From an uncultured Prolixibacteraceae bacterium (GTDB taxonomy: Bacteria; Bacteroidota; Bacteroidia; Bacteroidales; Prolixibacteraceae), in assembly GCA_937915865.1 (NCBI GenBank), contig CALGIG010000111.1:1-64000 (forward strand): a stretch of DNA of 64,000 bases, given 5' to 3'. Each line of letters opens with the position of its first letter. Position 1 is the stretch's first letter. The notes under the pieces were generated by a model, which saw only the letters and a list, made by a program, of their open reading frames with translations, was not told the origin of the DNA and ran no database searches. Positions 22,737 through 30,993 of the stretch are shown piece after piece. The translations under genes were made by a program, and so were the position numbers.

Positions 22737-24920
22737 ATGAGATTGTACTTATTGTGTCTCCTTATCTTATTTAACTTTCAATCTTACTCTTCTTCCAAAA
22801 AGAAATCTGAATTAAAAAAATATAAATCAAGCCCGGCTTTAACCAAGAAAAATCTGGATTACGTTTTACATGTAAAAAAGGCTACTGGGGCAATTAAGCT
22901 TGATGGCAAGATTGACGAACAGGATTGGATTTCGGCTGAAAAAGCTAAAGATTTTCATCTGGTACTTCCTGTAGATACTGGTTTGTCAAAGTCTCCTTCG
23001 GAAGTTGTTATGACTTATGATGATAAAGCTTTTTATCTTGGTGTAACTTTTTTTGATACTGTTCCCGGAAAGCGTATTGCCGAGTCGTTCAGACGTGATT
23101 TTGTTTTTAACAACAACGATAATTTCCTTGTTTTCTTTGATACATTTTTAGATCAGACTAATGGTTTTTCATTCGGCAATTCGGTTTCTGGGGCAAAATG
23201 GGATGGTACGCAATCAAATGGGGCCACAGTTAACCTTAATTGGGACTGTAAATGGGATTCGAAAACGGTTCAATATCCCGACAGGTGGGTGACAGAAATG
23301 CGTATCCCGTTTCGATCTATACGCTTTCGGTCAGGAACTGATCGCTGGTATGTAAATTTCAGCCGGCTCGATTTGAAAACCAACGAAAAATCGGCGTGGG
23401 CCCCGGTCCCCCGACAGTTTGCTACTGCCAGTTTAGCTTATGCCGGCGTGTTACAATGGGATGTGCCTTTACCCAAATCACGAATGATGTTTTCGGTTAT
23501 TCCTTATATTTTTGGTGGTGTTTCCAAAAACTATGAGGATGGATCAGCAACAAAATACCGTAAAGATTTCGGATTTGATGCTAAGTTGGGGATAAGTACT
23601 TCAATGAATTTGGACTTAACTTACAATCCAGATTTTTCGCAAGCTGAAGTCGATCAGCAGGTAACCAATCTGGATCGTTTTGAACTTTTCTTCCCAGAGA
23701 AAAGACAGTTTTTCCTGGAAAACAGCGACTTATTTTCAAATTATGGTTTTGCCAATGTTACTCCGTTTTTTTCGCGACGAATTGGACTTGACGCTCCGGT
23801 TCTGGCTGGCGCACGTTTGAGCGGAAAGCTCGACAACAACTGGCGGTTAGGCATTCTGGATATGCAAACTGAGAAAACAACCGACCAGTTGTCGCGTAAC
23901 TTTATGGTTGCATCGCTTCAGCGTAAAGTTTTTTCGCGCTCAAATATTGGGTTAATACTTGTAAATAAGGAATATACGGATGAACCTGGAGATCAGAAAT
24001 TCAATCGTGTTGCTGGGATCGACTACAATTTGGCCAGCGCTAATAATGCATGGAGTGGTAAATTATTTTATCATCGGTCGTTTAATCCCGATAATTCCGG
24101 GAAACAGTTTGCACAGGGCGCTTCACTGATCTATAATTCACGGCGGATTCATGCAGCCATGTCGCAGGCAAGCGTCGGCGAAAACTATCAGGCGGAGGTG
24201 GGTTATGTTCGCCGCACGGGCTACAATTTGCTCAATCCTGAATTTAGTTTCCTTTGGGTACCCAACAAAAAGGTTGTGAGCCATGGGATTGTAACTACAG
24301 CGAACTATTATTTTAATACGAGTTATAGCCAAATGGACCATGAAATATCAGCTATGTATAAATTAGAATTTAATAACCGGGCTATTCTGGATGCAGGTAT
24401 AAAAGATTATTACACTTTGTTGATGCAGGATTTTGATCCTACTCATATTAGTGATGTAGTTCTTGCTAAAGGAACTGATTATAATTACAGGGTTGGCTTC
24501 ATCGATTTTTTCTCTGATACACGTTCTTTGTTTAATTATACTGCCACGTTTGCCAAAGGGAGTTTTTATAATGGCAACATTACTTCGTTTGAAGGCCATG
24601 CAACTTATCGCTACCAGCCTTATTTGAATATGACGATGAACTTTTCGTACAACGACATTAAACTTCCTGGAAACTTTGAGCATGCACGGTTTTGGTTACT
24701 TGGACCAAAACTTGATCTGACTTTAAGTGAGAAGGTCTTCTTTCAATCGTATGTTCAATACAATGAACAGATTGATAATATGAATATTAACCTGCGTTTT
24801 CAATGGAGGTATAAGCCTGTCTCAGATTTGTTTATAGTATACACCGACAATTACTACACAGGGAACTGGACTTCACGTAACCGGGCGCTGGTTGTGAAAT
24901 TATCGTATTGGTTTAACTGA
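22737..24920 (+). CDS. DUF5916 outer-membrane protein with CBM9-like N-terminus
   Basis: 727 residues. A short signal peptide precedes a carbohydrate-binding-9-like domain (about 45-235; IKLDGKIDEQDWISAEKA, VVMTYDDKAFYLGVTFFD, VTEMRIPFRSIRF). Then comes the DUF5916 barrel-like region, with LDLTYNPDFSQAEVDQQ, FELFFPEKRQFFLENSDLF and FFSRRIG as diagnostic motifs, ending in alternating beta strands up to KLSYWFN. Proteins of this family are found in the outer membrane of many Bacteroidota; function is unknown, though the N-terminal fold suggests glycan contact. It is monocistronic and flanked by a -7 box and a hairpin. Confidence 0.85.
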   Translation: MRLYLLCLLILFNFQSYSSSKKKSELKKYKSSPALTKKNLDYVLHVKKATGAIKLDGKIDEQDWISAEKAKDFHLVLPVDTGLSKSPSEVVMTYDDKAFYLGVTFFDTVPGKRIAESFRRDFVFNNNDNFLVFFDTFLDQTNGFSFGNSVSGAKWDGTQSNGATVNLNWDCKWDSKTVQYPDRWVTEMRIPFRSIRFRSGTDRWYVNFSRLDLKTNEKSAWAPVPRQFATASLAYAGVLQWDVPLPKSRMMFSVIPYIFGGVSKNYEDGSATKYRKDFGFDAKLGISTSMNLDLTYNPDFSQAEVDQQVTNLDRFELFFPEKRQFFLENSDLFSNYGFANVTPFFSRRIGLDAPVLAGARLSGKLDNNWRLGILDMQTEKTTDQLSRNFMVASLQRKVFSRSNIGLILVNKEYTDEPGDQKFNRVAGIDYNLASANNAWSGKLFYHRSFNPDNSGKQFAQGASLIYNSRRIHAAMSQASVGENYQAEVGYVRRTGYNLLNPEFSFLWVPNKKVVSHGIVTTANYYFNTSYSQMDHEISAMYKLEFNNRAILDAGIKDYYTLLMQDFDPTHISDVVLAKGTDYNYRVGFIDFFSDTRSLFNYTATFAKGSFYNGNITSFEGHATYRYQPYLNMTMNFSYNDIKLPGNFEHARFWLLGPKLDLTLSEKVFFQSYVQYNEQIDNMNINLRFQWRYKPVSDLFIVYTDNYYTGNWTSRNRALVVKLSYWFN

Positions 24921-24943
24921 TATTGCGCGAGAAATAGATAGAA

Positions 24944-24964
24944 AAGGCCGGAAAAACCGGCCTT
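24944..24964. terminator. Terminator between convergent genes
   Basis: AAGGCCGG (24944-24951) pairs perfectly with CCGGCCTT (24957-24964) across a 5-A loop. A TTTT tract follows on the minus strand, so it probably ends the operon at 25030-30137 as well as the DUF5916 gene. Confidence 0.7.
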
Positions 24965-25029
24965 CATACTTACTGCATCTTTGCTATGAAAGGTCCTAAT
25001 TGACTGATTTCAGATGCAGAAATTTGTTC

Positions 25030-25758
25030 TTATTCCTTTTTAATCTTCTTAAAAAAACCTTTCAGGTCTTTAAGGTTTTTTATTGGCGATTCTTCCTTTT
25101 TTGCCGTGTCGGCAGTCTCATCCTTTTGCTGATTTTTCATCATTTCAAGCGGGTCGGTTGTCCCGATATCTGTGAATTTCACATCCGATGGGAGGTCAAA
25201 TTTCCCGGAAGGTACTCCCTCATTAATTTTTACTGTTGTCGCAATCCAGGTAGTTTTGGTTCCCAGCAATTTTACTTCCGACTTCATTGCTAAACTGTTC
25301 CACATCCAAATGGTCGATCCACCCACGCCTTTCCATACATCGCATACTCTGCCGTTAATGGTTTCCGTTCCTGTTTTTTTGAAACCCAACATATCCATTG
25401 TTTTCTTACCAAATTCTTCTGGGTCAAAATCAGGATCATTCATCAAATTTTCAGCAAGTGTATTGCGCATTTTTCCACCTTTTTTTGTTTTTAGGTCCCA
25501 GCTGTAAATCTCAAAGTCTTTGGTTATTTCGGCTTTGTTAGTTTCTGTCTTTTGTCCAAAAGCTTTATTCACAGTTTCTTCAATTTTACATTGTCTCCAT
25601 CCGTAATTATCGATATAAAGTGTTTGGGATCCGGTTGTGTTCCCCTCATAAGTATATTCGATAACAGCTGTTTTAAACGGATAAAGCTTTTCTTTTTTTG
25701 TTTGTGCCGACAGGTTTATTGCTGTCAAAATGCAGATTATTAAAATGAATACTTTCAT
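25030..25758 (-). CDS. Secreted protein, possibly DUF4412-like
   Basis: 242 residues with a signal peptide (MKVFILIICILTAINLSAQ). The body contains ATVIEYTYEG-like strands (AVIEYTYEGNTTGSQTLYID), a central INGRVCDVWKG segment, and a lysine-rich C-terminal tail (IKNLKDLKGFFKKIKKE). The arrangement resembles periplasmic DUF4412 proteins, in which a strand-rich body carries a G-x-x-C/V-x-x-W/Y motif, but this is weak. It is the last gene of a five-gene run and lies 36 bp downstream of its neighbour. A role in the envelope is all that context supports. Confidence 0.7.
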   Translation of the reverse strand: MKVFILIICILTAINLSAQTKKEKLYPFKTAVIEYTYEGNTTGSQTLYIDNYGWRQCKIEETVNKAFGQKTETNKAEITKDFEIYSWDLKTKKGGKMRNTLAENLMNDPDFDPEEFGKKTMDMLGFKKTGTETINGRVCDVWKGVGGSTIWMWNSLAMKSEVKLLGTKTTWIATTVKINEGVPSGKFDLPSDVKFTDIGTTDPLEMMKNQQKDETADTAKKEESPIKNLKDLKGFFKKIKKE

Positions 25759-25794
25759 AGAATCTTTATCTTAAGAAAATTAAAACTCTTTTTA

Positions 25795-26544
25795 TTACTT
25801 AATATAATACATAAATGTTATCGGCTCTCCGTTTTTAAAGTCAGCTTTAAGTTGATCAATGGTTTCAGCTGCTCCGCATAAAAAATCAACCTTAGGTGTC
25901 TGGGTTAACGACAATTCGCCGTTGTATTTTTTCAGGATAGCTTCAACCGATGTAATCAGGGCCGGGCTCATGCTCGCTTTTACTTCAATTACATCCTTGT
26001 AGGTGCCATCGCTACCTTGCGACTTAATCGACTCTACACCAACTAAGCGAACATCGGTTGGGATAGCATCGGGCCACTTAACCCCGGAGGCATTAGCCGT
26101 AAAATTGGATGTTTTCAGATTTTGCAAATTCGATTTCAAGGCAAAATCTTCCATGGTGGCTTTCGGGATCTTCCCGCTCATGCCATAACTTAATGCAAGC
26201 TGGGCCTGCCGCAGTTCGACGGTTAGGATAGTTGCTCCGCCAAAGTTGAAATACACCGCTTTATAGCCATTTAAGGTATAAACGACAGCATCTTTGTTGG
26301 TCATTTTGTATTCGTCGAACCGGTTAATGTCCATCGCTCTTAACTGAAAGGCTTTAGAAGGACCACTTCCAAACATAACGGAGTAATCCGATTCGTCGTG
26401 TTCTATTTCGAGGAACGGATAGCCTGCTATCTTTATTTGTTTGGCCCATGCCTGGAAATCGGTAAACGATACTTGTAATTTGGCTTGCGAAAAGCCTGAA
26501 AAACTGAGTAATGCAAAAACAAGAAGTAATATAATTCGTTTCAT
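25795..26544 (-). CDS. Secreted protein of unknown function
   Basis: 249 residues with a signal peptide (MKRIILLLVFALLSFSGFSQ). No recognised domain. The first half is a compact alpha/beta segment (FQAWAKQIKIAGYPFLEIEHDE, in parts; YTLNGYKAVYFNFGG; TILTVELRQAQLALSYGM). The second half has a stretch reminiscent of BON or repeat-like strands (VRLVGVESIKSQGSDG, VIEVKASMSPALITSVEAILKKY). It is probably periplasmic. It is fourth in the five-gene operon, 11 bp after its upstream neighbour, so translation is likely coupled. Confidence 0.72.
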   Translation of the reverse strand: MKRIILLLVFALLSFSGFSQAKLQVSFTDFQAWAKQIKIAGYPFLEIEHDESDYSVMFGSGPSKAFQLRAMDINRFDEYKMTNKDAVVYTLNGYKAVYFNFGGATILTVELRQAQLALSYGMSGKIPKATMEDFALKSNLQNLKTSNFTANASGVKWPDAIPTDVRLVGVESIKSQGSDGTYKDVIEVKASMSPALITSVEAILKKYNGELSLTQTPKVDFLCGAAETIDQLKADFKNGEPITFMYYIK

Positions 26545-26555
26545 TTTTTTTAATT

Positions 26556-28130
26556 TTATTGTTGTTGTGGAATTCCGGTAATGGTATAACTACCAAAGTC
26601 GTTGCTATTGGAAAAGGTAAAGGCTTTGCCTTCTTTCATGGCCGCGATGGCCGATTCGGGAACGCGGGCCGTGGTCGAATTCGGAATATTTGACAAAAGT
26701 GGGCACATGCTGGCAGCCGGTGAATACAATTGTGAAAGACCCAAGTCAGGCATATTGCCCCAAATATCGAACTGCCATTCGAGGTAAACGCCTGGGGGAA
26801 CCATTCCGCCACAAGTTTCCGTTCCGTCAACAGGGGCTTTGACCAAAATCAGTTCGGGTGGATTGGTTAAATACTCTTCACTCACGTTTATATGCAGGTG
26901 TGTGGCAGGTTCTATCAGGCCACCGGGCGACACACTAAGATTGTAAGTTGCAGGACTATTGTTATTTATTGGTGCCGAAACATGGATAAGCCCATCTTCA
27001 ATAGCCATTGGTATGGTGTAAGGTGGCAATAATGGGTCGCCATTGGTGTCGATGGCTTCACCACCCATGGCGGCTCCCATATCCATCACAACAGGTTCTT
27101 CGCCCGGCTCGCCAAAACTGATTTTCACACACTCCCAAGTGGCTGTGATTTTGGTTCTTCCGGTCATTTCGTTCGATTCGGAATAGTCGAGCGAAATGGT
27201 ATACCCGTAACATTCAAACTCTTCCTTGTGCTTTTTTATTTCCCTCACCAGGTCGATGCCGTTCTGGCTCTTCAGTTTCAGGCTGAAATTGTCGTACTTT
27301 TCGCATTGTTCGTCGCAGTTGTAAACCACGTAGTCGAACTCTAGAAAACCTGGCATGACTGGAAATTCGTCGCCCCTGAATTTTATCTTCTTTACCTCGG
27401 AGCCTTCTTTGTCGATCAGATTGCCGTTTTCGCACGAAAGCTCGAATTCGGTCAACGGGTTATTGCTGTTTTCGCCTACCGGATACCGTTTATCGCCTGA
27501 GTTGATCTGTTCAATTTTCAGCACTCCCTTTTTCTTCCCGTCGGCCTTTAACGGCAGCTTGTCGGAGCCGTTTTTTGCCCTGAACGTTAGCGTTGCATCG
27601 CTTACCTCGGTAGCATCCTTGATGATACTTTTCAGTTCGCCTTCCTTGACGAATTTCAATAGAAACAACGACCATGTCCGGTCAATCGTCTCTTGCACAG
27701 TCGATTCGCCTTTAATGATATTTACCTGAGCTTCGGGTCTGAACTTGCGGACAATTTTATTTGTGCGCGCATCAATAATAGTAAGACTTAAGAAGAGCGA
27801 CTCTTCGTGTTTGGCCTTCTCGCCAGTACAGGGGTCGCAATCGTACATCAGAACTACTGATATATCGACTTTAAAGTTTGCTTTTCCGCCACTTTCGCCT
27901 TCCATTTTCACCTCAACAAGGTCGGAATTAAGTTGATTTATAATATACCTAATGTTCTCCTTGAATTTTGCTTTAAACCCAGCTTCCCAGCCAGGCCGTT
28001 TACCTTCGCTCGAAATACGGGCCGATTTCTCCTGAAATTCGACAATGGGTTTGTTCGTATTGGCAGCAAACAGGCTAAGGCCGATCAGCAGAAAAACTGT
28101 CGTTATCGTTATTCGAATAGTCGTCATCAT
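26556..28130 (-). CDS. Large secreted protein of unknown function
   Basis: 524 residues. The start MM-TTIRITITTVFLLIGLSLFAAN gives a signal peptide (ATG 28130 or 28127). The first 170 residues contain a segment (FKENIRYIINQLNSDLVEVK, VLMYDCDPCTGEKAKHEE, LSLTIIDARTNKIVRKFRPE) with the flavour of periplasmic CsgG/LpoB-like nucleotide-free domains, an unsupported resemblance. The rest has strand-rich modules with cysteines (YNCDEQCEKYDN, FECYGYTISLDYSE, VDGTETCGGMVPPG). The cysteines suggest disulfides, consistent with a periplasmic or surface location. It is third in the operon, 15 bp after the gene upstream. The DNA is noticeably richer in G+C than most of the window. Confidence 0.75.
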   Translation of the reverse strand: MMTTIRITITTVFLLIGLSLFAANTNKPIVEFQEKSARISSEGKRPGWEAGFKAKFKENIRYIINQLNSDLVEVKMEGESGGKANFKVDISVVLMYDCDPCTGEKAKHEESLFLSLTIIDARTNKIVRKFRPEAQVNIIKGESTVQETIDRTWSLFLLKFVKEGELKSIIKDATEVSDATLTFRAKNGSDKLPLKADGKKKGVLKIEQINSGDKRYPVGENSNNPLTEFELSCENGNLIDKEGSEVKKIKFRGDEFPVMPGFLEFDYVVYNCDEQCEKYDNFSLKLKSQNGIDLVREIKKHKEEFECYGYTISLDYSESNEMTGRTKITATWECVKISFGEPGEEPVVMDMGAAMGGEAIDTNGDPLLPPYTIPMAIEDGLIHVSAPINNNSPATYNLSVSPGGLIEPATHLHINVSEEYLTNPPELILVKAPVDGTETCGGMVPPGVYLEWQFDIWGNMPDLGLSQLYSPAASMCPLLSNIPNSTTARVPESAIAAMKEGKAFTFSNSNDFGSYTITGIPQQQ

Positions 28131-28145
28131 TGTTTTGCCGGCAAT

Positions 28146-28829
28146 TTACTTGGTTTTGAATTTGGCCCAACCCTGCCGGAGCTTGTCATCCGTCACTTTG
28201 GGGTTCAGTATTTTTGCCGCTTGGGCAAACTCCTCGTAGCTCTTCGGGTTTTCGATGGCTTTAACGGCCCAAAGCATTTGTTGCTGCGGGGTCATTCGGT
28301 CGTCGGCAGCGGTAACGGCAACCTGTTTCCCGTCGCTGGCGTGCAACTTGTTGTAGGCTTCTTTTATGGTTCTGCGCCCGGCAGTAGGGTTCAGTTGCAT
28401 GCTTGTTTTTTCAAACTCGGCATACGACATATTTTTGAGCCTGCTCTGTGCCTGGTTAATGGCCTGCACTGCCTTTTTGTATTGCTCTGTCGATTGAATG
28501 GCATTCGGGCTTTCGCCAGCCAGTTCGCTTGCGGTGGCCGATGGGTTCCGGTCGGTTTTTATATAGGCATCAACAATTTTGAAGGCTAGGTCTTTGTCTT
28601 TCGAAGTGGCACCGCCGTGTGTCAGTTCGTCAAGGGCCTGGTCGAACTTTTCCCTTTTATACAATTCCGAGTTCCCATTCTCGTAGGTATCGTAGTATTC
28701 AATCAGTTTTGTTACGGCCGTGTTAAGCGAGTCGGGCGATAATCCCTTGCCTGGCGTATTTTGTGCATGGACAACCAACGACCAAACCAAACAGAAAAAC
28801 GTTATAGAAACGATGCTTTTGAATATCAT
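28146..28829 (-). CDS. Secreted helical protein of unknown function
   Basis: 227 residues with a signal peptide (MIFKSIVSITFFCLVWSLVVHAQ). The mature protein is predicted mostly helical and charged (LIEYYDTYENGNSELYKREK; YAEFEKTSMQLNP; YEEFAQAAKILNPKVTDDKL). Two similar stretches occur, MSYAEFEKTSMQLNPTAG-RRTIKEAYNKL and SYEEFAQAAKILNPKVT-DDKLRQGWAKF, each ending in a helix; they look like an internal duplication. It lies 9 bp after the OmpA/LamG gene and 15 bp before the next gene. No family recognised. Confidence 0.72.
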   Translation of the reverse strand: MIFKSIVSITFFCLVWSLVVHAQNTPGKGLSPDSLNTAVTKLIEYYDTYENGNSELYKREKFDQALDELTHGGATSKDKDLAFKIVDAYIKTDRNPSATASELAGESPNAIQSTEQYKKAVQAINQAQSRLKNMSYAEFEKTSMQLNPTAGRRTIKEAYNKLHASDGKQVAVTAADDRMTPQQQMLWAVKAIENPKSYEEFAQAAKILNPKVTDDKLRQGWAKFKTK

Positions 28830-28838
28830 GGTGTTTCA

Positions 28839-30137
28839 TTAAAATTTCACGAATTCCACCCGGCGGTTTTGTGCTTTTCCTTCCGGAGTATCGTTCCCGG
28901 CCATGGGCTTGCTTTCGCCGTGGCCTTTGCTGGTAAGGCGGTCGGATGAAATACCAAGTTTAACCATCGCTTCAAGCACCGATTTGGAGCGGGCTTCCGA
29001 GAGTTTCTGGTTGGCAGCGTCGTCGCCATCGCTGTCGGTATGGCCTTCAACCGAAAATTTTAGTTCGGGGTGGTCCTGCATCATTTTTACCACGTAATTG
29101 ATCGTTCCCATCGATTCGGGTTTGATGGTGGCTTTGTTCACGTCAAACTTGATACCGGTTGTGACGAATTTGCCATCAGTCAGGAATTTATCGTAGAGTG
29201 GCACGGCACCTTTAGCAATGCGGAAGTTTTTGGTGTATCCGGGGTCTTTCCCTTCAACAGATTGCTTGCCAAATGAAAATCCGGTTGGATTGTACCCCAG
29301 ATTGGGGATATTCAATACCCTGGCATCGTCAAGATATACTTTTAGAGCCCGTTTGTTAAACGAAATGGCAACATGCCTCCATTTTGGCGTTTTATCGTAC
29401 ATACCACTTTTATAGCCGGGATAAAAATTGGTTTCAATACCTTTCCCGTTAACACTGTTTTTATAAATTCTAATCCATTTTTCATTAAGTCGGAATTCCT
29501 TGTCCAGCTTCTGTTGATTTTTAAAATCGCCCAAACAAATCTCATAATATCCTCCATGATTTTCTGTAAACCAGGCATCAAACTCGATGGTAAATTCTTC
29601 GGGTAGGTAGTCTTCCTTTGCATTTTTCAACATGGGCACAATTCCACCTCCGCCATTCATGTTGCATTTCATGTGGTAAATTACGTTGCTGTCATCAAAG
29701 CTGGCATTTTCAAAATTACCTTGTACCAAATCCCACTTGCTCGGGAATTCGCCATTTCGTTCATTTTCCAGATTGTCTTCAAAAATAATTTCGGTTCCAG
29801 GAACAAAGTCGTATTGCGCCCATGTTAATTGTGGTTTGGGTTGTTGTTGCTCTGATCCATTTTTATCCTCCGAACTTATTTGTTTTTTGTCATCATTTGG
29901 CTCTCCTTTTTCGGTGTCGCCAGTGGCTTTCGTTTTATCTTTCTTTTTGAAAAGACTGCCAATGCCTTCTTCAATTTTGTCGAACCCTTTGTCGATGGCT
30001 TGGTTTGTGCGCTGATTGGCACGTTGATTGGCTTGCTGGTTAACTTTCTTCTTGACGTCAACCTTAACTTGAGCGGGCGAATTTGATGAATATAATACAA
30101 ACATGCCCGCCAATAATAATGCGAGTAATCCTTTCAT
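28839..30137 (-). CDS. LamG-like / OmpA fusion protein
   Basis: The start is set at ATG 30137, where MKGLLALLLAGMFVLYSSNS opens a signal peptide; the longer frame to 30167 adds ten residues of no clear use. A lysine/asparagine/glutamine-rich linker (KKVNQQANQRANQRTNQAID, length 20) is followed by a concanavalin/LamG-type beta sandwich (about 130-310; FTIEFDAWFTENHGGYYEICLGD, WRHVAISFNKRALKVYLDD). Last is a C-terminal OmpA peptidoglycan-binding domain (SVEGHTDSDGDDAANQKLS, GKAQNRRVEFVKF). The OmpA part anchors it to the wall; the LamG part may bind glycan or protein. It leads the five-gene operon and sits downstream of the LytTR regulator. Confidence 0.87.
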   Translation of the reverse strand: MKGLLALLLAGMFVLYSSNSPAQVKVDVKKKVNQQANQRANQRTNQAIDKGFDKIEEGIGSLFKKKDKTKATGDTEKGEPNDDKKQISSEDKNGSEQQQPKPQLTWAQYDFVPGTEIIFEDNLENERNGEFPSKWDLVQGNFENASFDDSNVIYHMKCNMNGGGGIVPMLKNAKEDYLPEEFTIEFDAWFTENHGGYYEICLGDFKNQQKLDKEFRLNEKWIRIYKNSVNGKGIETNFYPGYKSGMYDKTPKWRHVAISFNKRALKVYLDDARVLNIPNLGYNPTGFSFGKQSVEGKDPGYTKNFRIAKGAVPLYDKFLTDGKFVTTGIKFDVNKATIKPESMGTINYVVKMMQDHPELKFSVEGHTDSDGDDAANQKLSEARSKSVLEAMVKLGISSDRLTSKGHGESKPMAGNDTPEGKAQNRRVEFVKF

Positions 30138-30232
30138 AGCAGTTGAATTTTGGTTTTTATATTCCAATTTACGACTGCTGGGTAGATGAATTTTGGCTTT
30201 TTTTGAATTCGCCTGAAATGAATTTGAATTCG

Positions 30233-30976
30233 CTAAAGTTTGGCCAGGATGCTCAGAATATCTTGTTTGCGCCGTAGCGAAATGGGTATGATCGAATTAT
30301 TTTTTAACACAATGGCGCCGCCATCACTTTTGTCGACTTTTTTTACAAAGTCGAGATTGATTAAATGAGATTGGTGTGGTCTTAAAAAACCATACGGCTC
30401 CAGTATTTCAGCGTATTCGCTAAGTCCTTTTGAAACCATGATTTTTTCGCCTGATTCCAAATGGAAAGTTGTATAAACATTATCAGCTTCGCAACGGACA
30501 ATCTCACTTACATTAACAATATGAAGCTCGTGCGTTGTTCGTAAAACCAATTTTTTATCCGATTTGTTTTGTGAATTATTTAGTAACAAATCAACCGGGA
30601 CAGACGACATTTCCTTATTTATTTCCCATAAAGCACGCTCAACTCCAGCTTTGAATTCGAACTCGTTAATTGGTTTTAGAATATAGTCGATAGCGCTGAA
30701 TTTGATGGCCTGAATGGCAAAGTCGTTAAAAGCGGTGATGAAAATAAGTTTGAAATTTAGTTTTTTTAGTTTTTGCAGAACATGAAATCCAGTTCCTCCC
30801 TTTATTTCAATATCGAGAAAAACCAACTCTGGTTCGTTTTTCTCGATTGAAAGAACGGCATCATTCACGTTATCAGCTTGGGCTACAACTTTTACATCAG
30901 GGAAATAATCGTTAATTAAAAATTGGATCATCTCCCTAAAACAATCTTCATCGTCAACAATAACTGCTTTAATCAT
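30233..30976 (-). CDS. LytTR-family response regulator
   Basis: 247 residues. The receiver domain has acidic DD at 8-9, phospho-acceptor D55 (LVFLDIEIKGG), T at FITAF and K in YILKPI. A C-terminal LytTR DNA-binding domain begins near 148 (ELHIVNVSEIVRCEADNVYT, length 20; MVSKGLSEYAEILEPYGFLRPHQSHLINLDFV in the standard order). LytTR regulators bind direct repeats with a beta-strand-rich domain. Its stop is 95 bp before the start of the LamG/OmpA gene. The 17-bp gap to the kinase upstream shows a two-gene unit. Confidence 0.93.
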   Translation of the reverse strand: MIKAVIVDDEDCFREMIQFLINDYFPDVKVVAQADNVNDAVLSIEKNEPELVFLDIEIKGGTGFHVLQKLKKLNFKLIFITAFNDFAIQAIKFSAIDYILKPINEFEFKAGVERALWEINKEMSSVPVDLLLNNSQNKSDKKLVLRTTHELHIVNVSEIVRCEADNVYTTFHLESGEKIMVSKGLSEYAEILEPYGFLRPHQSHLINLDFVKKVDKSDGGAIVLKNNSIIPISLRRKQDILSILAKL

Positions 30977-30993
30977 AAACAGAGAATCAGGCT

